Below, in pieces: positions 32,660-42,472 of a stretch of 64,000 nucleotides of DNA. The stretch spans positions 44,942 to 108,941 of the forward strand of contig JAEYWK010000105.1 of NCBI GenBank assembly GCA_023431345.1. The letters run 5' to 3'. Within the stretch, counting starts at the first letter, position 1. Each line of letters starts with the position of its first letter. The position numbers were made by a program, and so were the translations under genes. Under the pieces are notes generated by a model that saw nothing but the letters and a program-made list of their open reading frames with translations, searched no databases and was not told where the DNA came from. This DNA is from Pseudomonadota bacterium. GTDB lineage: Bacteria > Myxococcota_A > Polyangia > Polyangiales > Polyangiaceae.

Positions 32660-33937
32660 GTGCCTGAAGCCAAGCCGACCGGAGCTCAGATTCTGGCTAT
32701 GACCAACCGGCGCCGTCGCGGCTCGCTGGTGCGCAAGGTGTTACTACTGCTGCTGCTCGTTGGCGGGGTAGGAGCCTTCTTTTGGCAGCGCGCGCGGGCG
32801 GAGCAGGACGTAGGGCCTCGTTACGTCACGGCGGTGGCCAAGGTCGCGCCGCTGCGTGAAACGGTGACCGCCACCGGCAAGTTCAAGGGGCTCGATTCGG
32901 TCGACGTCGGCGCGCAAATCTCCGGCCGCATCGCGAGCGTGCTGGTCGATTTCAACGATCCGGTGAAGGTGGGTCAGGTGCTGGCCGAGATCGATCCGGC
33001 GCAGCTCAAGTCTCGCGTCGAGCAGTCGCGCGCGCAGGTCAGCGCCGCCGACGCGTCGGTTCGGCTGGCCAAGGCCACCTTGGCGCAGTCGAAGGCCGCC
33101 CTCGCGCGCGCCAAAGAGATGGCGGAGAAAGGCCTCATCTCGAGCAAGGAGCTGGAGGCGGCCGAGGCGGACGCCGAGCGCGCGGAGGCGAGCGTGACGT
33201 CGTCGCAGGCGCAGGCTTCGCTGTCGCGCGCCTCCCTCAAGGACGCGGAGACGTCGCTGTCGTGGTCGACCATCAAGTCGCCCATCGACGGCGTGGTGCT
33301 GGCGCGCTTGGTCGAGCCAGGCCAGACGGTCGCGGCGTCGCTGCAATCACCGGTGCTGTTCACGCTGGCGCGAGGGCTCACCCAGCTCACGCTCTACGTG
33401 GACGTCGACGAGGCCGACATCGGTAAGTTGCGCGAAGGGCAATCCGCGACGTTTACGGTCGGCGCCTGGCCGTCGCGCCGCTTCGACTCGAAGGTCGTCT
33501 CGGTGCACAACCTGCCCACGGCGGGCCAGACGGTGGTGACCTATCAAGCCGTGCTCTCGGTCGACAACGCGGAGATGCTGCTGCGCCCGGGCATGACCGC
33601 CACGGCCAGCATCGTGATCTCCGACCGGGCGGAGGTGCTGACCGTGCCGGACGCGGCGCTCCGCTACACGCCCTCCACGCCCAAAGCGAAGGCGAGCGCT
33701 ACGCCCTCACCCTTCATGCCCATGCAGCGTCCGCGCACGACGCGTCGTGAGTTCGGCGGTACGAAGGAGGCGCTCGACGCCGGGCAGGCGGTGCTGTGGG
33801 TGCTCGAGAACGGCGCGCCCAAGCGCGTGGTCGTTCAGGTCGGCGGCAGCGACGGACAGAACAGCGAGATCGTGTCGGGGCCGGTCAAAGCCGGGACGGT
33901 GGTGATCACCGATCAGGAGCAGGTCAAGGCGCGCTGA
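32660..33937 (+). CDS. macA: MacA-like periplasmic adaptor
   Basis: 425 residues from GTG 32660; ATG 32699 is an alternative. One N-terminal membrane anchor (KVLLLLLLVGGVGAFFWQ), then the barrel-sandwich lipoyl-like half (VDVGAQISGRIASVLVDFNDPVKVGQVLAEID), a long coiled-coil hairpin (about 115-210), the returning half (IKSPIDGVVLARLVEPGQTV) and the beta-barrel/MP domain. This is the membrane-fusion protein linking an inner-membrane transporter to TolC. The MacB-type ATPase and permease and the TolC-like channel follow directly, forming a complete tripartite exporter. Confidence 0.92.
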   Translation: MPEAKPTGAQILAMTNRRRRGSLVRKVLLLLLLVGGVGAFFWQRARAEQDVGPRYVTAVAKVAPLRETVTATGKFKGLDSVDVGAQISGRIASVLVDFNDPVKVGQVLAEIDPAQLKSRVEQSRAQVSAADASVRLAKATLAQSKAALARAKEMAEKGLISSKELEAAEADAERAEASVTSSQAQASLSRASLKDAETSLSWSTIKSPIDGVVLARLVEPGQTVAASLQSPVLFTLARGLTQLTLYVDVDEADIGKLREGQSATFTVGAWPSRRFDSKVVSVHNLPTAGQTVVTYQAVLSVDNAEMLLRPGMTATASIVISDRAEVLTVPDAALRYTPSTPKAKASATPSPFMPMQRPRTTRREFGGTKEALDAGQAVLWVLENGAPKRVVVQVGGSDGQNSEIVSGPVKAGTVVITDQEQVKAR

Positions 33938-33951
33938 GGCGCGGAGCTAGG

Positions 33952-34662
33952 ATGGCCGACGCCAGAGCCCTGATCGAGCTTCGCGGAGTCCACAAGCACT
34001 ACGGTGAAGGTGAGTCGGAGGTGCGCGCGCTCGACGGCATCGACTTGAGCATCGAGCGCGGCGAGTTCGTCGCCATCATGGGCTCGAGCGGCTCGGGTAA
34101 GTCGACGTGCATGAACATCCTCGGCTGCCTCGATCGCCCGACCGCCGGTGAGTACCACCTCGCGGACGTGCTCGTCACGGACCTGCCGGGTGACGGCCTG
34201 ACGATGCTCCGCCGCCACTACATCGGCTTCGTGTTCCAAGGCTTCAACCTGCTGGCGCGCACGAGCGCGCTCGAAAACGTGGAGCTGCCGCTCGTCTACC
34301 GGCGGGTGCCGCGCGCCGAGCGACACGAGCGCGCGCTCAAGGCGCTGGCGCTGGTCGGCCTCGCCGATCGCGTCGACCACGCGCCGAGTCAGCTCTCGGG
34401 CGGGCAACAGCAGCGCGTGGCCATCGCGCGCGCGCTCGTGACCGAGCCTGACATCTTGATGGCGGACGAGCCGACCGGAAACCTCGACTCGGCGCGCACG
34501 CAAGAGGTGATGGAGCTGCTGGTGGCTCTGAACCGCGAGCGTGGCATCACGATCGTGATGGTGACGCACGAGCCCGACGTGGCCGCTTTCGCCAAGCGCA
34601 ACCTGGTCTTTCGCGATGGGCGCATCTTGTCCGACGTGCGGCTGGGGGCCGAGGGCGCATGA
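33952..34662 (+). CDS. MacB/LolD-type ABC transporter ATPase
   Basis: 236 residues from ATG 33952, 14 bp after macA. Walker A GSSGSGKST, Q-loop VFQGFNLL, ABC signature LSGGQQQRVAIARAL, Walker B ILMADEPTGNLDS and H-loop MVTHEPD are all present. It belongs to the mechanotransmission class (MacB, LolD, FtsE). It pairs with the next gene; in E. coli MacB both parts form one chain, whereas here they are separate. Its stop overlaps the next ATG. Confidence 0.94.
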   Translation: MADARALIELRGVHKHYGEGESEVRALDGIDLSIERGEFVAIMGSSGSGKSTCMNILGCLDRPTAGEYHLADVLVTDLPGDGLTMLRRHYIGFVFQGFNLLARTSALENVELPLVYRRVPRAERHERALKALALVGLADRVDHAPSQLSGGQQQRVAIARALVTEPDILMADEPTGNLDSARTQEVMELLVALNRERGITIVMVTHEPDVAAFAKRNLVFRDGRILSDVRLGAEGA

Positions 34663-35867
34663 TTTGGGCCACCGTCATGATGGCGCTGCGCGAGATCCGT
34701 AGAAACGGACTGCGCTCGTTCCTGACCATGCTCGGCGTCGTGATCGGCGTGGGCGCGGTGATCGCGCTCGTCTCCGTCGGCCGCGGCGCGACGGCGAAGG
34801 TGACGGAAGACATCGGCAAGCTCGGCAAGAACTTGCTCACCGTCACCTCCGGTACGTTCTCGCGCGGCGGCGGCGGCGGCACGAGCGCGCCCCCGCTGCG
34901 CCTCGACGACGCGAACGCCATTCGCCGTGAGATCTTGGGCATCGAAGCGGTCGCGGCGGCGGCGGCGAGCTCGGCGCAGGTCATCTACGGCAACTCCAAT
35001 CAGCGCACCTCCGTCACCGGCTCCGACAACGCCTTCTTCGAGGTTCGCGGCTACAGCATCGACAAGGGTCGGCTGTTCAGCCGCGCCGAGCTGCAGAGCG
35101 GCGCCGCCTCGTGCGTGATCGGCGCCACGGTGCGAAGCAACCTGTTCCAATCGCGCGATCCGATCGGCGCGACGCTGCGCGTCGGCACGATCGCCTGCCA
35201 GGTGGTGGGCCTGCTGGTCGCCAAGGGGCAGGCCGGCATGGGGCAAGATCAAGACGACTTGGTGGTCATGCCCATGCGCGCGGTGCAGCGGCGCATCACC
35301 GGGAACGACAACATCCAGACCATCTTCGTCGCTGCGCGCGATGGCGAGCCGACTGGTGTCGTCGCGGAGCGCGTGCGCGGCTTGCTCCGCCAGCGCCGCC
35401 ACCGCGGGCCGGGCCTCGACGACGACTTCACCATCCGTGACATGGCCGAGATCGCCGAGACCGTGACGGGCGCGTCCGCCGCGCTCACCGGCTTGCTCGC
35501 GGCCATCGCCGCCGTGAGCTTGGTCGTGGGCGGCATCGGCATCATGAACATCATGTTGGTGTCGGTGACGGAGCGCACGCGCGAGATCGGCATTCGCTTG
35601 GCCATCGGCGCCTTCGGCAGCGAGGTCATGCTGCAGTTTTTGCTGGAGGCGATCGTGCTGTCGACCCTGGGTGGAGTCATCGGCATCTGCCTCGGCTTAC
35701 TCGGCTCGTACTTCGCGGCCGACGCGCTGTCGCTGCCCTTCGTGGTCGCGCCCGACATCGTGGCGCTGTCGTTCGTGTTCTCGGCGCTGGTCGGCGTCGT
35801 GTTCGGTTACCTGCCCGCGCGCAAGGCGGCCGGGCTCGACCCCATCGAGGCGCTTCGTCATGAATAG
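34659..35867 (+). CDS. MacB-type ABC permease
   Basis: 402 residues. ATG 34659 overlaps the ATPase stop (ATGA). One N-terminal membrane helix (LRSFLTMLGVVIGVGAVIALVSV), a large periplasmic MacB-PCD domain and three C-terminal helices (about 280-390) with SLVVGGIGIMNIMLVSVTERTREIGIRLAIG, the FtsX/MacB signature. It uses ATP hydrolysis to push peptides, lipopeptides or antibiotics through the adaptor and TolC. The substrate is unknown. Confidence 0.93.
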   Translation: MIWATVMMALREIRRNGLRSFLTMLGVVIGVGAVIALVSVGRGATAKVTEDIGKLGKNLLTVTSGTFSRGGGGGTSAPPLRLDDANAIRREILGIEAVAAAAASSAQVIYGNSNQRTSVTGSDNAFFEVRGYSIDKGRLFSRAELQSGAASCVIGATVRSNLFQSRDPIGATLRVGTIACQVVGLLVAKGQAGMGQDQDDLVVMPMRAVQRRITGNDNIQTIFVAARDGEPTGVVAERVRGLLRQRRHRGPGLDDDFTIRDMAEIAETVTGASAALTGLLAAIAAVSLVVGGIGIMNIMLVSVTERTREIGIRLAIGAFGSEVMLQFLLEAIVLSTLGGVIGICLGLLGSYFAADALSLPFVVAPDIVALSFVFSALVGVVFGYLPARKAAGLDPIEALRHE

Positions 35868-37443
35868 ACGTTCGAGAGCAGGCTTGTTTTCGCTGATGCT
35901 GCTTTGCGCGCCGGGCGCCGCGCTCGCCCAAGCGCGCGCGCTGGCGGAAGACGACGCGGTCGCGCTGGCCGTCAGCAGCAACCCGTCGCTGCACGTGGCG
36001 TTGCTGCGGGCGCAACAGAATCGCTACAGCCTCCGCGCCGAGCAGGCGCTCTACACGCCTCTGTTCGATGCCAACGTCGGTTATACGCGCTCGCGGACGC
36101 CCTCGCTCAGCGGCCCGGCCGAGGTCGTCGACGACGACGGCAACGTGGTTCAGCGCCTGCCCGCGACGACGCGCGTCGGTACGACCGAGGTGTTCGACGT
36201 GGGAGCGGGCATCACCAAACCGTTCCCGTTCGGAACCGTGCTGTCGGCGTCGCTTTCGGGGCAGCGCTCCACGCGCTCGTTCGCCGATTCGACGCTCGGC
36301 GGCAGCGGCCCCGGCTACGCGCTTTCGGGGCAGGTCGCGCTGTCGCAGCCGCTGCTCCGCGGGTCGGGCCGGGATCTGGGCGAAGCGTCGCTGCGCCAAG
36401 CGCGGCTGTCGCTCACCGCCAGCGAGCTCGCGGCGCAGGAGACCGGCAGCGCCCTGCTGGCGCAGGTCGTGACCGCCTATTGGGAGCTTTGGTACGCGGG
36501 GGAGGTGGTGCGCATCAACGAAGCGTCGCGGGAGCTCGCGCGCGTCCAGCAAGAGCAGGCGGCGCAGCAAGTGGCGAGCGGCGCGCTGGCCCCTGCCTCC
36601 GCCTTGCCTTACGCGACGCAGGTCGCGGAGCTCGAAGAGGCGGTGCTGGCGTCGCGCACCGAGGTGCGGCAGCGCGAGCTCGGTCTCTCCCAGCTGCTCG
36701 GCGACGCGCGCGGCGTCGGCGCTTCGTTCGCGCCCTCGGACGAGCCGAGTGAGCCGCAAGCCGACGAGCCGCTGGAGGCGCGCGCTACCAGCGACGCGCT
36801 GCAAGCCTCGTACGTCCGCAAGCAGCTGCAGACGCAGCTCTTGCTGGTGAAGGACCAGCTCAAGACGGTGGGGGACCCGCTGCGCCCGCGGCTCGACCTC
36901 GACGCCTACGTGCAAGCTCAGGGTCTCGGCAACCGCAGCGTGCCGCCCGCCTTCGAGCAGTTCGGCAAGATGGAAGCGGTGAGCGCCCACGTCGGCCTCA
37001 CCTTCCAGACGCCGATCACCGACACGCGCCGCAGCTCGCAGCTCGCGGCGGCGCAGCTCTCCGCCCACATCGTCGAAAAGCAGCTGACCGAGAACGAGCT
37101 GGCCATTCGCAGCGGCGTGTCCGCCGCGATCACTCGCCGCCGCGCCGCTCGCGAGCGGCTCGCTCTCTCGCGCGAGACCGAGAAGGTCGCCGGACAGCAG
37201 GCGGAGGCCGAGCGCGCCCGCTTCAAGGCCGGCGGCTCGATCGCCATCTCGGTTCAGCAAGCGGAGGACGCGCATCGGCGCGCTCAGCTGCGTGCCCAGC
37301 GCGCGCGCGTCGATCTCGTGCTCGCTGAGCTAGAGCTCGACGAGCTGCGGGGGCTGCTCTTGAGCCGCTACGCGCGCGCGATCGACAAGCTGCCCGCGGA
37401 GCAGCGCGTCACGTTGAGCGGACAAGCGCAAAGTAACTTCTGA
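35860..37443 (+). CDS. TolC-family outer-membrane channel
   Basis: 527 residues. ATG 35860 overlaps the permease stop by 8 bp. The signal peptide ends APGAALAQA. The mature protein has two OEP repeats rich in Ala/Gln/Glu coiled coils (LAEDDAVALAVSSNPSLHVALLRAQQNRYSLRAE; VSGAITRR-like second repeat), and the C-terminal half contains LAELELDELRGLLL. It forms the exit duct of the MacAB-like exporter encoded just upstream. Last gene of the operon. Confidence 0.9.
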   Translation: MNRRSRAGLFSLMLLCAPGAALAQARALAEDDAVALAVSSNPSLHVALLRAQQNRYSLRAEQALYTPLFDANVGYTRSRTPSLSGPAEVVDDDGNVVQRLPATTRVGTTEVFDVGAGITKPFPFGTVLSASLSGQRSTRSFADSTLGGSGPGYALSGQVALSQPLLRGSGRDLGEASLRQARLSLTASELAAQETGSALLAQVVTAYWELWYAGEVVRINEASRELARVQQEQAAQQVASGALAPASALPYATQVAELEEAVLASRTEVRQRELGLSQLLGDARGVGASFAPSDEPSEPQADEPLEARATSDALQASYVRKQLQTQLLLVKDQLKTVGDPLRPRLDLDAYVQAQGLGNRSVPPAFEQFGKMEAVSAHVGLTFQTPITDTRRSSQLAAAQLSAHIVEKQLTENELAIRSGVSAAITRRRAARERLALSRETEKVAGQQAEAERARFKAGGSIAISVQQAEDAHRRAQLRAQRARVDLVLAELELDELRGLLLSRYARAIDKLPAEQRVTLSGQAQSNF

Positions 37444-37636
37444 GCCAGTAACTGCCGAGGATGTAGTTCGAGGTGGGAGCGGAGGTCTGATCCGCGCACG
37501 CTGGCCCCTTATCGAGCGCGCCCGTAGCGCCGTTTCTGGGCAATGTTCGCGCACTCGCCTGGCCTATCGCCGCCGGGTGACGTTGTTCGGGCGCGCGGCT
37601 CGTGACACCATTGTTCGTTGATTCGATGACTACTCG

Positions 37637-39115
37637 ATGACAACTCCGTCACCGCGTCGGTTTCCTAGGCTCGTCGAGACGATCGGCGAAGAATCTCCTT
37701 TGGACTCTGTCAGCTCCGCGCCGCCCGAGGTCGAGCCGAACCCCTACCTGGCGGGCGAGGTGGTCGGTGATCGCTACCGCCTCGTGCGCGAGATCGGCCG
37801 CGGCGGCATGGGCGTGGTGTGGGTCGCGCACTCGCTCGTGCTCGGCGTGGACGTCGCGCTGAAGCTGATCCGGGCCAGCGCCGCCGGCTCGGCCCTGTCG
37901 TCGCGAATGGCGCGCGAGGCGCACGCGGCGGCTCGGCTCGGTCACCCGGCGCTCGTGCGCGTCTTCGACTTCGGTTGGACGCGCCACGGCGATCCGTACT
38001 TGGTGATGGAGCTCGTGCAGGGCGAGACGCTCGCGGCGCTGCTGAAGCGCGAGGCGCGCATCCCCGCCATTCGCGCCGTGCAGACGCTGCTGCCCATCGT
38101 CGACGGCCTGCGCCTCGCCCACGACAAGGGCATCGTGCACCGCGACATCAAGCCCGATAACGTGTTCCTCGCGTCCGACGCGCTGGGCCGGCGCCAGCCC
38201 AAGCTGCTCGATTTCGGGATCGCGAAGGTCGACAAGCAGGTCGACGGGCGCCTGACCCAGGTGGGCGCGGTGCTCGGTAGCCCCGACTACATGTCGCCCG
38301 AGCAAGCCCTCGGCCTCGACGACATCGATGAGCGCACCGACATCTGGTCGCTGTGCGTGGTGCTCTACGAGCTCATCACCGGCTCGGTGCCGTTCCTCAA
38401 GCCGAACTACAACGCGCTGATGCACGCCATCATCAACGAGTCGCCGACGCCGTCGACGGAGTGCGGTGCGGGTGACCGCGCGCTGTGGCAAGTGATCGAG
38501 CGCGGGCTCGGCAAGCAGCGCGAAGACCGCTTCCAGAGCGTCACGGAGCTGGGCGAGGCGCTGGCGCTGTGGCTGTACGAGCACGGCATCAAGGAAGATC
38601 TCTCGGGTAACTCCATCCGCGCCGTTTGGCTCGACGCCGCGCTGTCGCAGACGGGTCGCGAGCTGCGCTCGGCGCGACCAGCGGGCGCTAGTGACTCCGG
38701 TCCCATGCGCGCGCACGTCTCGCGCTCGCCGACGCTACCGGCCGCGGCCGCCGCGAGCTCCGAGACGGTGTTGACGCTGCCGACACGCAGGGCGCTGCGG
38801 AGAAATCGCATGCTCTTCGTGGGGGCGCCGCTGGCGGCGCTGCTCCTCGGCATTTCCGGCACTTGGCTCGCGGTCTCGTCGCGCCCGCCCGTGAGCGCGG
38901 TCGCCACGGCGGCCGCGTCGCCGCGCGTCGCCGCCGCGCTGGCCGGAGCGTTGCCGGTCGCGCCGCCGCCGCCGACGACGATGGAAGCCCTGCCCCTACT
39001 GTCGGCGGCTGCGCCGGCGCCGCCGGCCGCCTCCGCCTCCGCCAAGCCCACGAGCGCGCCGCGTCCCCGCCACGCGGCAGCGCCGCGCAAGAAGGGCCAC
39101 GATTTTGGGTTCTAA
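37637..39115 (+). CDS. Membrane-anchored Ser/Thr protein kinase
   Basis: 492 residues. Hanks-type kinase domain: IGRGGMGVVWVA (P-loop), VALKLI (ATP Lys), HRDIKPDN near residue 168, DFGIAK near 192 and SPEQAL (APE-like). One membrane helix near residue 390-410 (LFVGAPLAALLLGISG), then an Ala/Pro-rich extracytoplasmic tail. It phosphorylates target proteins in signalling, as is common in myxobacteria. The next two genes (TPR-like and C-type-lectin lipoprotein) overlap in series and may supply the sensor. Confidence 0.93.
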   Translation: MTTPSPRRFPRLVETIGEESPLDSVSSAPPEVEPNPYLAGEVVGDRYRLVREIGRGGMGVVWVAHSLVLGVDVALKLIRASAAGSALSSRMAREAHAAARLGHPALVRVFDFGWTRHGDPYLVMELVQGETLAALLKREARIPAIRAVQTLLPIVDGLRLAHDKGIVHRDIKPDNVFLASDALGRRQPKLLDFGIAKVDKQVDGRLTQVGAVLGSPDYMSPEQALGLDDIDERTDIWSLCVVLYELITGSVPFLKPNYNALMHAIINESPTPSTECGAGDRALWQVIERGLGKQREDRFQSVTELGEALALWLYEHGIKEDLSGNSIRAVWLDAALSQTGRELRSARPAGASDSGPMRAHVSRSPTLPAAAAASSETVLTLPTRRALRRNRMLFVGAPLAALLLGISGTWLAVSSRPPVSAVATAAASPRVAAALAGALPVAPPPPTTMEALPLLSAAAPAPPAASASAKPTSAPRPRHAAAPRKKGHDFGF

Positions 39116-40067
39116 TCGCCGGCTCGGGCCGGCGTTCGTTGCCGTGGCGCTCGCGGGCCTGCTCTCGACGACGCTCGCGATGGCGCAAGAGCCCGACGCC
39201 GGCACCCGCGTTGCTGCGCGCGAGCTCGCGGTGGCGGGCGCGGAGGCGTTCGAGAAGCAAGATTACCAGACGGCCCTCGATCGCTTCCGTCGCGCCGAGT
39301 CGCTGTACAAGGTGCCGTCGATCACGGTGATGGCGGCGCGCTGCCTCGCGCAGCTCGGACGCGTGGTGGAGGCGGTCGACAAGTACGAAGAGACCTTGCG
39401 TATGCCGCTCGACGCCAGCGCGCCCGACGCCTTTCAGCGCGCCGTGGCCGAAGCCGCCACCGAGGTCGAGCAAGTGCGCGCGCGCGTCGCCCGGCTCGAG
39501 CTGCGCCCGCCTCGCGAAGAGCCCGCCGGTCTCGAAATCATGCTCGACGGCAGCCCGGTGCCGAGGGCGCTCTGGAGCGTACCCAAGCCGGTCGATCCGG
39601 GCACGCATCGCGTGACCGCCCACGCGACAGGGCACGACCCCTACTCGTACGACGTCGCCCTGACCGAGGGCTCGAGCCGCGGCGTCGAGATCACGCTGCT
39701 CAAGACCTTCGTCCCCGAGCCGGTTCGTGCCGCGCCCGTGAGTGACGTGGGGTCGCGCGTGTCCCGCGTCGGCGTGGGCCTGCTGGCAGGTGGCGGCGTC
39801 GCTTTGGCGGTGGGCGCCGTGACCGGCGTGGTCGCTCTCAACCACAAGTCGAAGCTGGACGACGCCTGCAAGCCGGGGTGTCCCGCCGACCTGCGCGACG
39901 AGCTCGCTAGCTTCCGGCGCAATCGCGCGCTCTCTTACGTCGGCTTCGGCCTAGGCCTGGCCGCGGCGGGCGCCGGCAGCTACTTCTTGCTCCACGAGGC
40001 CGGCTCCGGCAGGCGCGTCGAGGCTCGGCTGTTCCCGAGCGGCGCCGCCGTCACGGGGAGCTTCTGA
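39105..40067 (+). CDS. Secreted TPR-like protein with C-terminal membrane segments
   Basis: 320 residues from TTG 39105, overlapping the kinase stop by 11 bp. No better start keeps the signal peptide (FVAVALAGLLSTTLAMAQE). A TPR-like helix pair lies at about 40-110 (EAFEKQDYQTALDRFRRAESLYK), a PEGA-like beta region (LEIMLDGSPVPRALWSVPKPVDPGTHRVTA), then two hydrophobic segments (GVGLLAGGGVALAVGAVTGVV and LSYVGFGLGLAAAGAGSY). Probably a membrane-attached partner of the kinase. Confidence 0.72.
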   Translation: MGSNRRLGPAFVAVALAGLLSTTLAMAQEPDAGTRVAARELAVAGAEAFEKQDYQTALDRFRRAESLYKVPSITVMAARCLAQLGRVVEAVDKYEETLRMPLDASAPDAFQRAVAEAATEVEQVRARVARLELRPPREEPAGLEIMLDGSPVPRALWSVPKPVDPGTHRVTAHATGHDPYSYDVALTEGSSRGVEITLLKTFVPEPVRAAPVSDVGSRVSRVGVGLLAGGGVALAVGAVTGVVALNHKSKLDDACKPGCPADLRDELASFRRNRALSYVGFGLGLAAAGAGSYFLLHEAGSGRRVEARLFPSGAAVTGSF

Positions 40068-40882
40068 TGCGCATCGACGGGCGTTGGGGCGTCGTCGCGG
40101 TGGGGCTCGCGCTCGTGCAGACGGGCTGTCCGGTCACCGACGACTATTACCTGGAGGCCGCGGCTTCGAACCGCGGCGGGGTGGACTCGCTCAGCGCCGG
40201 CACGTCCTCCGGCGGCTTCGCTGCGGGAGCGAGCGTGGCCGGCTCCTCGCCGGGGGCCGGCGAAGCCGGTGAGGGCCGCGGCGGCTCGGATTCGAGCACG
40301 TCGGGCGCTGGCGGCGAGCCGGCGGGGGCTGGCGGCGAGCCGCCGGCGGTTTGCCTCCCCAGGACCGAGCGCTGCAATGGTCACGACGACGACTGCGACG
40401 GCTTCATCGACGAAATGGCCTGCGGATTCCAGGCCACCTTCGGCTGCTTCGGCTTCACGCTGGCTGACCGCGACGACCACGGTTACATGCTGTGCTCGCT
40501 CGGCATCAAGCACACCTTCTTCGAGGCCGAGCTGGCCTGCCAGGCGCAAGACATGCGCCTGGCGTGGATCGAGAGCGCGACCGAGAACGCCAACCTATCC
40601 GCCAAAATCAGCGCTTTCGGTGGAGCGACCGAGGTGCTGATCGGCGCGAGCGACGGCGCTCGAGAGGGCGATTGGTATTGGAGCGGCGGCAGCATGTTTT
40701 GGAAGGGCGCCGCCGATGGCTCCCCTGTCGACGGCGCCTTCACCATGTGGGCCGACGGTGCACCGAACAACATGAACGAGGAAGACTGCGTCGTGCTCTA
40801 CCCAGGCGTAGCCAACTGGGGCGATCGCAGCTGCAGCGCTTACTACTCCTACCTGTGTGAAGATCGCGAGCCCAGCGAGTGA
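40067..40882 (+). CDS. C-type-lectin-like lipoprotein
   Basis: 271 residues. ATG 40067 overlaps the previous stop (TGATG). The lipobox is VQTGCPV. A Gly/Ser/Ala-rich linker leads to a short Asp-rich Cys loop (CNGHDDDCDGFID), possibly Ca-binding. The C-terminal domain (about 130-270) has the C-type-lectin pattern: CQAQDMRLAWIES, the WADGAPNNMNEEDC EPN/WND-like calcium site and WGDRSCSAYYSYLCE. It would bind sugars or other surface ligands outside the outer membrane. It closes the kinase operon. Confidence 0.85.
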   Translation: MRIDGRWGVVAVGLALVQTGCPVTDDYYLEAAASNRGGVDSLSAGTSSGGFAAGASVAGSSPGAGEAGEGRGGSDSSTSGAGGEPAGAGGEPPAVCLPRTERCNGHDDDCDGFIDEMACGFQATFGCFGFTLADRDDHGYMLCSLGIKHTFFEAELACQAQDMRLAWIESATENANLSAKISAFGGATEVLIGASDGAREGDWYWSGGSMFWKGAADGSPVDGAFTMWADGAPNNMNEEDCVVLYPGVANWGDRSCSAYYSYLCEDREPSE

Positions 40883-40933
40883 GGCCGGGTACGCCGGCGG
40901 TTCGCGCCGTCGCTGCCGCGGTGAGCGGCGCGT

Positions 40934-42472
40934 CTACCGGCGCTTCACGCTGACTTGAGTGCGCTCGTCACCGAACGTCGGCTGGCGCATCACCTGGTGG
41001 ATCGTTGCCACCAACAGCTCGATATCATACGGTTTTTGTAGGTAGGCGCGGGCTCCGCGCTCGCGCACCACGACCTCGCGCTGAGGATCGGCGTGGCCGG
41101 AGGCGAACATGATGCGCGCGCTCGGGTGCAGGCGCAGCAGCTCGAGCTGCGTCTGCTCGCCGCTCATGCCGGGCATGTCGAGATCCAAGATCACGAGGTC
41201 GTGCCGCCCCGCGGCGTAGAGGGCCAGCGCCTCTGCGCCGCCGGCGGCCTCGATCACCTGGAAGCCTCGGTGGCGAAGCAGCCGACCGAAGCTGCGCCGC
41301 AAGAGCTGCTCGTCATCGACCAAGAGGACGCTGATGGCGCGGTCGGAGCGGTACGGCAGCTCGGCCGGGGGGCGCTCGCCGGTCGTGGCGAGGGTGCGCA
41401 CGTCTACCGCCGGAAAATAGAGGCGGAAGGTGCTGCCGCGGGCGCGCGCGCTGTCGAGCGCGATGCGGCCGCCGTGCAGCTTCACGAGATCGCGGACGGT
41501 CGAAAGGCCGATGCCGAAGCCGGCGCCTTCGCGCTTGGTCGTGAAGAACGGCTCGAAGATGCGGCTGCGCGTCTCCGCGTCGATGCCGACGCCGGAATCA
41601 CTCACCTCGAGCAAGGCGCAGGCGTGGTCAGTGCCGAGCCCCAGCTCACGGGGGGGCGTGACGAGCGAGACCCCGACGCCCAAGCGGCCGCCCTCCGGCA
41701 TCGCGTCACGAGCATTGAGGCAGAGGTTCAGCAGCACCTGCTGCAGCTCCGAATGATTGCCATGAACGACGACCTCCGGCTGGATGGCGGTCTCGACCTG
41801 AATGCTGTGATCGATGGTGTGCCGCAGAATGCGCGCTACTTCGAGGGCCAGGTCCCCCAAATCGACCGGCTCGCGCACCGAGCGTTTGCCGCGCACGATG
41901 CGTAAGATGCCGCGCGTCAGCTCCGCTCCCTGATTGGTGGCGAGGGTGAGGTCACGCAAGGATTCGCGCACCCGAGGGTCGCCCAGCGAAATGTCGGGGC
42001 TCAGCTGCTGCAGGAAGGCGGTACCTGCGTGCACGGCCGCCAGCACGTTGTTCAAGTCGTGGGCGATTCCGGCCCCGAGCCGGCCCACCGTCTCGAGCCG
42101 CTGCTGCTGGACGATCTGCTCTTCGATCAGGTCGAAGCTGGCGAGGGCCAAGACGACGCGCGGCCCCAGGCGGATTTTGTCGCCCAAAGCGACGACGGCG
42201 TGCTCGACGCGGGTGCCGTTGACGTAGGTGCCGTTCTTGCTGCCGAGGTCCTCGACCTCGAACGTGCCCGCGTCGGTCCGGCGAATGCGCACGTGCAGCC
42301 GCGAAACCCCCGGATCATCGATCATCAGGCTCGCTTCCGGTGAGCGCCCCACCGTCGCCACGCCCTCAATCTTGAACTCCTGCCCCGTCGCCGGGCCCTC
42401 GACCACGGTGATGCGCACGGCGCCGGCAGCGGCGCGTGAATGGTCGATAGTTCGTCGGCCGGGGTCGCTCAT
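40934..42472 (-). CDS. Hybrid histidine kinase with FHA domain and receiver
   Basis: 512 residues from ATG 42472; the frame is open to 42730 without support. FHA domain at about 20-110 (VGRSPEASLMIDDPGVSRLHVRI, GSKNGTYVNG) binds phosphothreonine. Then HisKA with GAGIAHDLNNVLA (His138), HATPase-c with N-box NLCLNARDAMPEGG and G-boxes GVGIDAETRSRIFEPF and GIGLSTVRDLV. The C-terminal receiver has VLLVDDE, DLVILDLDMPG with acceptor Asp and KPYDIE. It has no membrane segment, so it is a cytoplasmic phosphorelay kinase that may answer to Ser/Thr-kinase signals through FHA; the neighbouring kinase operon is a possible source (inference). Confidence 0.92.
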   Translation of the reverse strand: MSDPGRRTIDHSRAAAGAVRITVVEGPATGQEFKIEGVATVGRSPEASLMIDDPGVSRLHVRIRRTDAGTFEVEDLGSKNGTYVNGTRVEHAVVALGDKIRLGPRVVLALASFDLIEEQIVQQQRLETVGRLGAGIAHDLNNVLAAVHAGTAFLQQLSPDISLGDPRVRESLRDLTLATNQGAELTRGILRIVRGKRSVREPVDLGDLALEVARILRHTIDHSIQVETAIQPEVVVHGNHSELQQVLLNLCLNARDAMPEGGRLGVGVSLVTPPRELGLGTDHACALLEVSDSGVGIDAETRSRIFEPFFTTKREGAGFGIGLSTVRDLVKLHGGRIALDSARARGSTFRLYFPAVDVRTLATTGERPPAELPYRSDRAISVLLVDDEQLLRRSFGRLLRHRGFQVIEAAGGAEALALYAAGRHDLVILDLDMPGMSGEQTQLELLRLHPSARIMFASGHADPQREVVVRERGARAYLQKPYDIELLVATIHQVMRQPTFGDERTQVSVKRR

